This document shows, one piece after another, positions 39,468 through 47,655 of a stretch of 64,000 nt of DNA. Within the stretch, counting starts at the first letter, position 1, and each line of letters begins with the position of its first letter. Origin of the DNA: Homoserinibacter gongjuensis (GTDB taxonomy: Bacteria > Actinomycetota > Actinomycetes > Actinomycetales > Microbacteriaceae); assembly GCF_030161875.1 (NCBI RefSeq), contig NZ_BSVA01000001.1, forward strand, positions 1,674,001-1,738,000, read 5' to 3'. The notes beneath the pieces are model-generated. The model was not told the origin of the DNA and made no database searches. It saw only the letters and a program-made list of their open reading frames with translations. The translations under genes and the position numbers were made by a program.

Positions 39468-39717
39468 CGTCCCGGGCCGTGCGGCGGCGGCGCGCGCTCA
39501 CGATGAGGAAGGTGACGATGAGCAGGAACGCGATCGGCAGCCCGATGTAGCCCACGAGCATGAGCGACGGCCAGATGCCCCCCGACATGTCGAGCCCCGC
39601 GCCCGCGCCGAGCATGGTCGCGACGATCGCCACGAGCGAGATCGCGATGATGGCCAGGATCATCGCGGCGAGCACACGTTCGATACGATTGAGCGGGACG
39701 GGGGCGTTCTCGGGCAC
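39457..39717 (-). CDS. Small two-helix membrane protein
   Basis: An 86-residue protein with two hydrophobic helices (VLAAMILAIIAISLVAIVAT and LMLVGYIGLPIAFLLIVTFL) and an Arg-rich tail. No enzymatic motif. The GTG at 39717 lies six bases after TAGTGT on the minus strand (39724-39729), so a leaderless mRNA is expected. It overlaps the helicase-associated gene and is probably the first gene of that operon. Function unknown. Confidence 0.75.
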   Translation of the reverse strand: MPENAPVPLNRIERVLAAMILAIIAISLVAIVATMLGAGAGLDMSGGIWPSLMLVGYIGLPIAFLLIVTFLIVSARRRRTARDGGR

Positions 39718-39772
39718 GAGACAACACTATGCCCCGCATCCCCGCCCCCATGAGCAGCGAAAGAGGCCCGCG

Positions 39773-40153
39773 ATGCCCACCGGCAAGGTCAAGTTCTACG
39801 ACGAGGAGAAGGGCTTCGGCTTCGTCACGTCCGACGACGGCCAGGAGGTCTTCCTGCACGCGTCGGCGCTCCCGGCGGGCGCCGTCGTGCGCGCGGGCAC
39901 GCGTCTCGAGTTCGGCATCGCCGACGGGCGCAAGGGCGCCCAGGCGCTCTCGGTGCGCGTGCTCGACGCCCCGCCGAGCCTCAGCAAGCTCACGCGTCGC
40001 TCGGCCGACGACATGGCGATCGTGATCGAAGACCTCGTGAAGCTCCTCGACGGCATCGGCGCGGGGTTGCGTCGGGGTCGCTACCCCGACCGCGCGCACG
40101 GTGCGAAGATCGCCGCCGTGCTGCGCAAGGTCGCCGACGATCTGGACGCGTGA
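39773..40153 (+). CDS. Cold-shock-domain protein with C-terminal extension
   Basis: A 126-residue RNA/DNA-binding protein. The first 65 residues are a cold-shock domain with RNP1-like KGFGFVTSDD and RNP2-like VFLHASAL. The remaining 60 form a helical extension (ADDMAIVIEDLVKLLDGIG, HGAKIAAVLRKVADDL), common in actinobacterial CspB-like proteins. It is read toward DUF3027, seven bases away, and is divergent from the small membrane protein. Confidence 0.92.
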   Translation: MPTGKVKFYDEEKGFGFVTSDDGQEVFLHASALPAGAVVRAGTRLEFGIADGRKGAQALSVRVLDAPPSLSKLTRRSADDMAIVIEDLVKLLDGIGAGLRRGRYPDRAHGAKIAAVLRKVADDLDA

Positions 40154-40160
40154 TCGCCCC

Positions 40161-40655
40161 GTGACCGACGAGGAACGCGCCCGTCTCGCCCGCGAGGCCC
40201 TGCGGGAGATCACCGCGGATGCCACCGTCGGTGAGCTCGTCGGCCAGAGCGACGAGGGCGAGGGCGTCACGACGCTGTCGTTCGCGACGACGATGCCCGG
40301 CTACCCCGGATGGCACTGGACGGTGAGCGTGGCCGATCTGCCCGGCGAGGCGCCCTCGGTGCTCGAGGTCGAGCTGATGCCCGGCGACGGCGCCCTGCTC
40401 GCGCCCGACTGGGTGCCGTGGTCGGAGCGCCTCGAGGAGTACCGCGCCGCCCAGGCGGCCGCCGCCGCGGAGGCGTCCGAGGCGGAGGACGACGAGACCG
40501 ACGACGAGGACGACGAAGACGACGACGAGGACGGCGACGACGACATCGATGACGAGCTCGACGAGCACGACATCGACGACGACTTCGGCGACGACCCCGA
40601 CGATGGCATCGACTTCGAGCACGACGACGTGGAGCCTGCCTCCGAGGAGGAATGA
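40161..40655 (+). CDS. DUF3027 protein with long acidic tail
   Basis: A 164-residue protein. The first 95 residues form the DUF3027 fold with TTMPGYPGWHWTVSVADLPG and LLAPDWVPWSERLEEY. From about residue 112 to the end almost every residue is Asp or Glu, with His/Ile interruptions; such tails mimic nucleic acid or bind basic proteins (inference). The GTG at 40161 is seven bases after the cold-shock gene, suggesting one transcript and a shared role. Confidence 0.84.
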   Translation: MTDEERARLAREALREITADATVGELVGQSDEGEGVTTLSFATTMPGYPGWHWTVSVADLPGEAPSVLEVELMPGDGALLAPDWVPWSERLEEYRAAQAAAAAEASEAEDDETDDEDDEDDDEDGDDDIDDELDEHDIDDDFGDDPDDGIDFEHDDVEPASEEE

Positions 40656-40657
40656 CC

Positions 40658-40706
40658 GGGTTTCGAGACGCGAACCGCCTGCGGCGGTGCGCTCCTCAAC
40701 CGCCTG
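40658..40706 (-). repeat. Palindromic TTGAGGAGCG...TCTCGAAACC repeat, copy 3
   Basis: GGGTTTCGAGACGCG, then a central hairpin AACCGCCTGCGGCGGTGCG (GACCGCC-like arms differ from other copies but still pair) and CTCCTCAACCGCC. It starts three bases after the DUF3027 stop codon. Confidence 0.8.
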
Positions 40707-40721
40707 AGTGTGAAACCAGCG

Positions 40722-40961
40722 TCAGCGCTGCCGCGCGCGTCGGTGCACGTAGACGAGGGTGACGAGCCCCAGGCCGATGCCGACGAGGCACGTCCACAGC
40801 CACCACACGCGCCCGGCCTCCACGAGCGGCCCCACGAACACCAGCAGCGCCGCCAGGGCGATCACCCACAGCACGAGCCCCGCCAGGATCGCGGCGCGGT
40901 CATCCGTGACGACCGGCACCGGATCGGGTCGCCGCTCCTCGTCGCTCAGCCAGAACCGCAT
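40722..40961 (-). CDS. DUF2530 membrane protein
   Basis: A 79-residue protein with two helices (ILAGLVLWVIALAALLVFV and WWLWTCLVGIGLGLVTLVYV) and a basic C-terminus, matching the DUF2530 family of unknown function. The ATG at 40961 follows TAGGCT (minus strand, 40968-40973) by six bases, a leaderless layout. It lies just downstream of serC on the same strand. Confidence 0.82.
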   Translation of the reverse strand: MRFWLSDEERRPDPVPVVTDDRAAILAGLVLWVIALAALLVFVGPLVEAGRVWWLWTCLVGIGLGLVTLVYVHRRARQR

Positions 40962-40984
40962 GCCGCGAGCCTAGTCGTGCCGGG

Positions 40985-42102
<1,118 letters not shown>

Positions 42103-42150
42103 CTATTGAGCCTGCGGCTAGGCTGGGATCGACGTGCAAGGGAGGCCACG

Positions 42151-42843
42151 ATGACCGATCTCGTCGACACGACGGAGATGTACCTTCGCACCATCCTCGA
42201 CCTCGAGGAAGAGGGGATCGTGCCGCTGCGCGCGCGCATCTCCGAGCGCCTGGGGCACTCGGGCCCGACCGTGTCGCAGACGATCGGCCGCATGGAGCGC
42301 GACGGGCTCGTGGTCGTCGAAGGCGATCGCCATCTCGTGCTCACGGTCGAGGGGCGGCGCCGCGCCCTGCACGTCATGCGCAAGCACCGGCTCGCCGAGC
42401 GACTGCTCGCGGATGTCATCGGCCTCGACTGGGCGTACGTGCACGACGAGGCCTGCCGCTGGGAGCACGTCATGAGCGAGCAGGTGGAGCGCCGGCTGCT
42501 CGAGCTGCTCGATCACCCCACCGAGTCCCCCTACGGCAATCCCATCCCCGGTCTCGACGAGATCGGCGGCACGCCCGCAGGCGCGTTCCTCGACGGTGTC
42601 GAGAACCTCGTGACGCGCGCCTCATCCGCAGCGGGCCAGGTCACGGGTGTCATCCGCCGGCTGGGGGAGCCCGTGCAGTTCGAGCCCGAGCTGCTCGTGC
42701 AGCTCCGGGAGGCGGGGGTCGTGCCGGGTGCGGTGGCCAACCTCTCGACCGCCGGCTCGTATGTGATCGTGCAGGTCGACGGTTTCGGTGACGGGCTCGA
42801 GCTGCCCTCCGAGGTCGCCTCGCACATCTACGTCGAAGCCTGA
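42151..42843 (+). CDS. ideR: Iron-dependent repressor, DtxR/IdeR family
   Basis: A 230-residue Fe(II)-activated repressor of iron uptake. The winged helix covers residues about 5-65 (RISERLGHSGPTVSQTIGRM as HTH). The metal-binding/dimerisation domain follows with HVMRKHRLAERLLADVIG, HDEACRWEHVMSE (primary-site Cys/Glu/His ligands) and PYGNPIPG. The C-terminal SH3-like domain closes the protein. AGGGAGG precedes the ATG and TAGGCT at 42119-42124 is a probable -10. Confidence 0.96.
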   Translation: MTDLVDTTEMYLRTILDLEEEGIVPLRARISERLGHSGPTVSQTIGRMERDGLVVVEGDRHLVLTVEGRRRALHVMRKHRLAERLLADVIGLDWAYVHDEACRWEHVMSEQVERRLLELLDHPTESPYGNPIPGLDEIGGTPAGAFLDGVENLVTRASSAAGQVTGVIRRLGEPVQFEPELLVQLREAGVVPGAVANLSTAGSYVIVQVDGFGDGLELPSEVASHIYVEA

Positions 42844-42961
42844 ACGACGAATCCTGCCGATTCTCAGCTAACCCGGCCTAGGCTCGCCGGGTCCTCTCGG
42901 TCACGCATGTCGATCGGAGGCCGCCAGGCAGGGCGTCCCGTCTCACCCATCCTCTGCCGGC

Positions 42962-42971
42962 GACGTGACAT
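42962..42971 (+). promoter_or_regulatory. GACGTGACAT leader motif of the NlpC/P60 gene
   Basis: The same ten bases occur at 44815-44824, upstream of the other secreted wall-protein gene, at a similar distance from the start codon (50 versus 60 bases). It contains GTGAC, a GTNAC half-site such as MtrA-type regulators bind (inference). A likely -10 for the NlpC/P60 gene is TAGGCT near 42889-42894, giving a leader of about 125 bases. Confidence 0.4.
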
Positions 42972-43021
42972 ACGAAAGGGATGGGGTCGCCCGACAGAGC
43001 GACCGGGACGCGGGAGTTCTC

Positions 43022-43750
43022 GTGTCAGCTAACCCGAATCGCCGGCCCACCCAGCCGGCGGCGCGATCCGTTCTCGGATCGCTCCGCAACGCGTCCATCG
43101 TCGCCCTCGTGGTGCCCGCCCTCTTCGCCACCGTCGCGCTGCCTGCCTCGGCGTATGCTCCGGCATCCGACGACACCGCATCCGACGGTGCCGCGCGGCT
43201 GAGCGCCATCGAGCAGCTGCGCCAGGACAAGGCTCAGGATGTGGCCGTCGCCTCGGTCGCGCTCGCCCCGCAGTCGCGCGACGGCTACGACATCACCTCG
43301 GCCGCCGAACTGCGCCGCGCGCAGCAGCGGGCCGCCCTCGCCGCCTACTCCGGGCCGACCGTGCGCGAGTACCTCGCCAACCCGCCCTACCCCTCCTTCG
43401 ACCTGAACCAGGTCGTGCAGGTGGGGCTGCAGTATCAGGGCGTGCCGTACGTCTTCGGCGGCGCCTCGCCCGCGGGCTTCGACTGCTCGGGCTTCGTGAT
43501 GTTCGTCTACGCGCAGTTCGGGATCGCACTGCCGCACTCCTCGAGCGCGCAGGGCCGCGGCGTCGGCGGCGGACACCTCATCTCCCGCGCCGATGCGCTT
43601 CCCGGCGACATCGTCGTCATGGACGGCGGCGGGCACTCGGGCATCTTCATGGGCGGCAACACGATGGTGCACGCGCCCAAGCCCGGCGGCGTCGTCGAGG
43701 TGCACCCGATCTGGGACCCGAACGCCTGGTTCGTGCGCTACGGCATCTGA
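43022..43750 (+). CDS. Secreted NlpC/P60 (C40) peptidoglycan hydrolase
   Basis: A 242-residue exported cell-wall peptidase. The signal region is SIVALVVPALFATVALPASAYA, then a linker with RDGYDITSAAELRRAQQ. The NlpC/P60 domain has the catalytic Cys in GFDCSGFVMFVYA, the His in GGGHSGIFMGG and the third residue His in MVHAPKPGG. It probably cleaves D-Glu-diaminoacid bonds between cell-wall peptides. The GTG at 43022 follows GGGAG at six bases; a GTG at 42965 is in frame but gives an unlikely N-terminus. A related linker occurs in the CHAP protein at 44885. Confidence 0.92.
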   Translation: MSANPNRRPTQPAARSVLGSLRNASIVALVVPALFATVALPASAYAPASDDTASDGAARLSAIEQLRQDKAQDVAVASVALAPQSRDGYDITSAAELRRAQQRAALAAYSGPTVREYLANPPYPSFDLNQVVQVGLQYQGVPYVFGGASPAGFDCSGFVMFVYAQFGIALPHSSSAQGRGVGGGHLISRADALPGDIVVMDGGGHSGIFMGGNTMVHAPKPGGVVEVHPIWDPNAWFVRYGI

Positions 43751-43759
43751 GTTCAACGT

Positions 43760-43781
43760 GCGCTGCGATAATCCGCAGCGC
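43760..43781. other. Hairpin with ATAATC loop, copy 1
   Basis: GCGCTGCG-ATAATC-CGCAGCGC, a perfect eight-base-pair stem, nine bases after the NlpC/P60 stop. A copy at 60492 has the same loop with a compensating base-pair change in the stem. No T tract follows, so it is not a classical terminator. Confidence 0.65.
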
Positions 43782-43981
43782 CGGCCGATCGGCCGGCCGC
43801 GCGCGAGCGCCCGGCCGATCGAGTGCCGACACCGTCGAGCATCCTGTTCGTCGCCGGTTGAGCAGCGGCGCAGCCGCGTGTCGGAATCGGCACGCGCCCC
43901 CGCATCACGTGTCGTGCCGACGGTGGTCACCGGTCGGGTCTACCCTGGGGTTCTCGGAGATCTTCGGATCGGGGAGGGCAC

Positions 43982-44083
43982 ATGAGAACCGCGCACAGCA
44001 TCCGCACCATGGATGTGCGCGCCCAGTTCCGCATGCAGCTCAGCAGCCGGCCCGACGTGCACTGTCTCGTCGCGGTCGAGTAA
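43982..44083 (+). CDS. 33-residue small ORF followed directly by a terminator
   Basis: ATG at 43982 follows GGGGAGGG at three bases; TAA is at 44081-44083. The peptide is Arg/Met-rich with MRTAHSIRTMDVRAQF and ends PDVHCLVAVE. No signal peptide or family is recognised. The stop codon overlaps the first base of the terminator stem, as in transcription-attenuation leader peptides. The HNH gene lies 110 bases downstream. Coding status is supported by the ribosome site and the exact 3' boundary only. Confidence 0.5.
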   Translation: MRTAHSIRTMDVRAQFRMQLSSRPDVHCLVAVE

Positions 44084-44114
44084 GGCGCTGTCGTTCGCGA
44101 CGGCGCCTTTTTCT
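44082..44114 (+). terminator. Rho-independent terminator after the 33-residue ORF
   Basis: Stem AAGGCGCTGTCG (44082-44093) / CGACGGCGCCTT (44098-44109) with a TTCG tetraloop and a TTTTT tract (44108-44112). One G-T pair. The strongest terminator in the window. Confidence 0.92.
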
Positions 44115-44192
44115 GTTCTCACCCCGTTTCGACGGAGCTCCGGGAGGTTCGACAGCCTGCACGCCATGCAGGCTCCCTCGAGAGGAGACCCG

Positions 44193-44689
44193 TTGCGTAC
44201 CCTGGTTCTCAATGCCGGATACGAGCCGCTGGCCGTGGTGTCGTTCAAGCGAGCCCTCGTGCTCGTCCTGACCGAGAAGGCCGTCGTGGTGGCGAGCGAT
44301 GACGACAACCCCGTGCACGGCATCGGCTCCGATTGGGAGCGACCATCGGTGATCCTGTTACGCCGCTACGTGCGCGTGCCGAGCGGACGCTCGGTTCCCG
44401 TGTCGCGGCGTGGGGTGCTGCGGCGCGACGACCAACGGTGCGCCTACTGCGGTGTGCACGCGTCGACGATCGACCACGTGATCCCGCGTTCGCGAGGGGA
44501 GCCGACAGCTGGGAGAACCTCGTGGCGTGCTGCCTGCGCTGCAACAACATCAAGGGCGACCGCACACCTCGGGAGATGGGGTGGACTCTACGGTTCGCCC
44601 CGCGTGCGCCGCACGGCACGGCGTGGCTCGTGCGCGGGGTCGAGCGGGCGCAGCCGGAGTGGCGGGAGTTCCTCGCCCCCGCGGCGTGA
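44193..44689 (+). CDS. HNH endonuclease (one frame break)
   Basis: A 165-residue protein after repair, of the widespread family beginning MRTLVLNAGYEPLAVVSF. The HNH/zinc module comprises CAYCG, STIDHVIPRS and NLVACCLRCNNIKGDRTP. Such proteins are predicted DNA nucleases of unknown purpose in most bacteria. The start is taken as the TTG at 44193 because AGGAGA lies five bases upstream and the family N-terminus begins there; the ATG at 44166 is the alternative. GGGG at 44496-44499 is one base short (should read SRGGADSWENL). Confidence 0.85.
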
Positions 44690-44805
44690 GTCGCCGCCCT
44701 CGGCGCTTCCGCGTGGAACAGCGTCGGCGACGGATTTCGTTGTGAGAAGCAGCATCAAGCTGGGAAACCCCTGTGCAAACGGGCTGTCTGCCCCGCAAAA
44801 CGGGT

Positions 44806-44845
44806 CGTTACCGAGACGTGACATTCGGATGGATGTCGCGTAACG
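44806..44845 (+). promoter_or_regulatory. Inverted-repeat leader upstream of the CHAP gene
   Basis: Nested arms CGTTAC (44806-44811) / GTAACG (44840-44845) and GACAT (44820-44824) / ATGTC (44833-44837), 40 bases before the start codon. It contains three GTNAC half-sites (GTTAC, GTGAC, GTAAC) spaced about 11 and 22 bases, a layout suiting an MtrA-like activator, and the ten-base motif shared with the NlpC/P60 leader. Confidence 0.45.
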
Positions 44846-44884
44846 TCGTTCTGGTCGTTTCAACCCGGAAGACTCTTCATTCAC

Positions 44885-46105
44885 GTGACTGACTACGAGA
44901 CCCTCGCTGCCCTCGGCTTCACCGAGCCGGCTGCGAAGACCTCGGAGCACGCCTCGCAGGCGCGTCCCGACGGCATCTCGAGTGCCCACGCGGCCGCTGA
45001 GCTGCCCTCGCGTCGTTCGCTTCGTGCCACCACGCAGGCTCCGATCAACGATCTCCCCGCCACCCCCACGACCCCGGCCATGCCGGGGTCGCGTCGTGCT
45101 GCCCGCGAGGCGCGTGCGGCGATGGACTCCGCCGCGCCGGTCGTGCCCGCCGAGGCGACCGCCGCGGCAGTTGCGGCTCCCGTCGCCCCCGCGCCGACTC
45201 ACCCGGCGGCGATTTCCGCGGCGGCGGTTCCTACGGCGCCGCAGGTGGCCGCGCCGTTCGGCATCTTCGCTGCGCCGACCGAGGAGCCCGCGTCACGTCG
45301 CGGCCGCCGCGACCGCGGGGCGAGCACGCACCCGGCATCCCGGCCCGTTGCGCCTGCGGCACCGCGCACGCCGTCCGCATCCGCTGCTCGGCCGTCGGTG
45401 CGCAAGCGTCTGAGCGCGGCCGGCACCATGGTGCTCGTGGGCGGTCTGTTCGTGTCGCTCACGCTTCCGGCTTACGCCTCCAACGACTACTCGGGCGGCG
45501 AGCTCGCGGAGCCCGCAGCGGCGAAGATCGACGCGCAGGCCCTCGCCCTCGACGACTCGGCCATCCAGGCGGCGAGCACCGTCGAGGCGCGCGACGGCTA
45601 CGAGACGACGAGCGCCGTAGAACTGCGGCGGCTGTACCGCGACGCGCTGCGTCAGCAGCGTCTGCAGGAGTACGCCGCATCCGGCGCGATGGCGATGGGC
45701 GACGACTACCCGTGGGCCACCGAACTCGGGATGTCGCAGGGCGGTGGGCTCTCGCCGCTGAACTACTTCATCCGGCAGTGCACCGACTTCGTCGCGTGGC
45801 GCCTCAACCGCGACGCGGGCAGCACCCACGCGCCGTTCAAGTACACGTGGTCGTACCTGACCCCCGGCGGCGGTAGCGCCCACTCGTGGAAGAGCCAGTG
45901 GGAGCGTCACGGCTGGACCGTGAGCAGCACCCCGGCTCCCGGCTGGGTGGCCTGGTTCCCGGGTGGCAACCACGTGGCATACGTGAACAGCGTGCTCGCC
46001 GACGGCTCCGTCTTCATCGAGGAGTACAACTGGGGGCCCGACACCTACAACCAGCGCATCATCCCCGCCGGTTCGGCGCTCTACCTGGCCCCGCCACCCG
46101 CCTGA
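44885..46105 (+). CDS. CHAP-domain wall protein with long cytoplasmic N-terminus
   Basis: A 406-residue protein. The first 175 residues are Ala/Pro/Arg-rich and probably disordered in the cytoplasm. A membrane/signal helix follows (GTMVLVGGLFVSLTLPAYASN, ending in a likely cleavage site), then ARDGYETTSAVELRRLYRD, matching the NlpC/P60 protein's linker, and a C-terminal CHAP amidase/endopeptidase domain with QCTDFVAWRLN (catalytic Cys), NHVAYVNSV (His) and EEYNWG. The GTG at 44885 is the first in-frame start after the leader. The combination suggests a peptidoglycan hydrolase whose export or activity is controlled from inside (inference). Confidence 0.86.
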   Translation: MTDYETLAALGFTEPAAKTSEHASQARPDGISSAHAAAELPSRRSLRATTQAPINDLPATPTTPAMPGSRRAAREARAAMDSAAPVVPAEATAAAVAAPVAPAPTHPAAISAAAVPTAPQVAAPFGIFAAPTEEPASRRGRRDRGASTHPASRPVAPAAPRTPSASAARPSVRKRLSAAGTMVLVGGLFVSLTLPAYASNDYSGGELAEPAAAKIDAQALALDDSAIQAASTVEARDGYETTSAVELRRLYRDALRQQRLQEYAASGAMAMGDDYPWATELGMSQGGGLSPLNYFIRQCTDFVAWRLNRDAGSTHAPFKYTWSYLTPGGGSAHSWKSQWERHGWTVSSTPAPGWVAWFPGGNHVAYVNSVLADGSVFIEEYNWGPDTYNQRIIPAGSALYLAPPPA

Positions 46106-46162
46106 TCCGGCCCTCGCGCCCGCGCTGCTCCTCCGCTTCCGCTCGGTAGACTCGGGCGGTCA

Positions 46163-46234
46163 GCCTCTGTAGCTCAATGGAAGAGCAGTTCCGTCCTAAG
46201 GAAAGGGTTGGGGGTTCGAGTCCCTCCAGGGGCA
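46163..46234 (+). tRNA. tRNA-Arg (anticodon CCT)
   Basis: Seventy-two bases. Acceptor GCCTCTG / CAGGGGC with one G-T pair, D-arm GCTCAATGGAAGAGC, anticodon loop GTCCTAA (CCT at its centre) on a stem with one mismatch at its outer pair, and T-arm GGGGG-TTCGAGT-CCCTC. CCA is not encoded. It reads the rare AGG codon. Confidence 0.92.
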
Positions 46235-46340
46235 CAAGGGCGCCGGTAGGCGGCGGCGATGGGTTCGCGAGGTGAGGAAACTCGATCCCTCAGGATCCAC
46301 ACCGCGAGATTGTTCGACGCTATGTGTCAGCCAGGTTCCC

Positions 46341-46370
46341 TATACTGACGCTTATCTCCATAAGTGTCAG
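46341..46370 (+). promoter_or_regulatory. -10 box and 26-base palindromic operator of the fic gene
   Basis: TATACT (46341-46346) is a strong -10. Overlapping it is the palindrome CTGACGCTTAT (46345-46355) - CTCC - ATAAGTGTCAG (46360-46370), 11-base arms with a single mismatch. A protein bound here would block the transcription start. GTGTCAG at 46324-46330 is a further half-site. Confidence 0.75.
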
Positions 46371-46385
46371 AGGTAGGGGTTTCCA

Positions 46386-47603
46386 GTGACAGATCGGTCG
46401 CCGTCAACAGCCCTTGGTGTGCGCGTGGCACCGCTCACTTTCGACGACCACGTCTGGAACGTCACAGACGAAGGTGCCAGTCGCGCCGAACGGGAACGGG
46501 AATCGGGGCCCTACCGTTCAGCGGTCACCCCCGAACTATCGGACCTCGAGTTGGTTCTGCCGGGTGCCATCGCCGCCAACATCGGCGAAGCCACGGTGGC
46601 GCTGGCCAAGTTTGACGTCTACGCAACGACGATCCTCGGCGCGGGCGAACTGGCGCCCATGTCGGCGATCTTGCTGCGAACGGAGAGTGCGTCGTCCTCG
46701 AACATCGAGCAGATTACTGCCGGTGCTCAGCAGATCGCGCTGGCGGAAATCGGAGAATCTGGCTCTGAGAATGCGAACCTCGTCGTCGGCAACGTGCGTG
46801 CGATGGAGGCAGCGCTCGAGCTCGCGGACGATCTGAGCGTCGATAGCATCTTGCGGATGCACGCGCGCCTCCTCGCGCACGAACCTCAATGGGCGGGCCG
46901 GTACCGTGATGGGCTCGTGTGGGTGGGTGGCGACAAGCTGGGGCCGCGCCGCGCAACTCACGTTGCACCGCAGCGCGAACTCGTGGTCGACGCGATGACA
47001 GACCTGGTGCAATTCATGGCCAGAAATGACCTCCCGCCGCTTGCTCAGGCGGCAATCGCGCACGCCCAGTTCGAAACCATCCATCCCTTCGCGGACGGGA
47101 ACGGACGTACCGGACGAGCATTGGTGCACGCGATCCTCCGCGGCAAGGAGGTCGTGACCCGGGCCACGGCGCCTGTATCTGCGGGCCTACTCCGAAACAC
47201 AGGCGACTATTTCGCGGCGCTCACCGCATACCGCGAGGGTAACGCAAGCCCGATCATCGCCCAGTTCGCGGACGCATCCCGTTTCGCGGCCGCGCGGGGA
47301 CGTCGCCTCGTCGATGACCTCGCGCAACAAACCCGCGAATCTGAAGAGCGGATCGTGGACATCCGAGCGGACGCCGCCGCTCGGCGAGTGATACCGCTAC
47401 TCGTCGGTCAGCCAGTCGTGAACGTCGCCTACATCCAGAAGCGCCTCGACCTTAACGAACGCGCCGCATTCCGGGCGATCGATGCCCTCGTCACCCGCGG
47501 CATCCTGGTCGAACGCGCCGGACGGAGCCGCAACCGTGTCTACGCGCATCGGGGGATCTTGGGAGTCCTGGACTCCTTCGCGGCCGACATCCGGCGAGGC
47601 TAG
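46386..47603 (+). CDS. Fic-family protein (AMP-transferase type)
   Basis: A 405-residue filamentation-induced-by-cAMP protein. The Fic core has HPFADGNGRTGR (catalytic His about residue 235), preceded by the flap and the N-terminal inhibition segment SSNIEQI near residue 105, which matches the class II alpha-inh motif SxxIE(G/N) except for Gln at the last place. The C-terminal 100 residues look like a winged helix (VAYIQKRLDLNERAAFRAIDAL). It probably modifies a target protein with AMP. No antitoxin gene is adjacent. The GTG at 46386 follows AGGTAGGGG. Base composition is slightly more AT than the neighbours. Confidence 0.9.
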   Translation: MTDRSPSTALGVRVAPLTFDDHVWNVTDEGASRAERERESGPYRSAVTPELSDLELVLPGAIAANIGEATVALAKFDVYATTILGAGELAPMSAILLRTESASSSNIEQITAGAQQIALAEIGESGSENANLVVGNVRAMEAALELADDLSVDSILRMHARLLAHEPQWAGRYRDGLVWVGGDKLGPRRATHVAPQRELVVDAMTDLVQFMARNDLPPLAQAAIAHAQFETIHPFADGNGRTGRALVHAILRGKEVVTRATAPVSAGLLRNTGDYFAALTAYREGNASPIIAQFADASRFAAARGRRLVDDLAQQTRESEERIVDIRADAAARRVIPLLVGQPVVNVAYIQKRLDLNERAAFRAIDALVTRGILVERAGRSRNRVYAHRGILGVLDSFAADIRRG

Positions 47604-47655
47604 CTCCGGCCCATGCCGAAGACGTCGTGGACGGCTGAATCGTAGGCGGCACGCC

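Noticed and set aside
40500..40640. Short GAC/GAG-rich tract as a DNA repeat or assembly artefact
   Set aside because: It encodes the acidic tail in frame with DUF3027 and has no exact tandem unit.
42844..43021. Possible ydaO/c-di-AMP riboswitch before the NlpC/P60 gene (TCAGCTAACCCGG near 42870)
   Set aside because: The fragment resembles part of the ydaO 3' side, but the conserved 5' half is missing and the probable -10 TAGGCT lies downstream of it, so it is not in the transcript.
46163..47603. tRNA-Arg plus Fic gene as an integrated mobile island
   Set aside because: No integrase, no repeated tRNA 3' end and no second boundary were found; the slightly lower GC alone is not enough.
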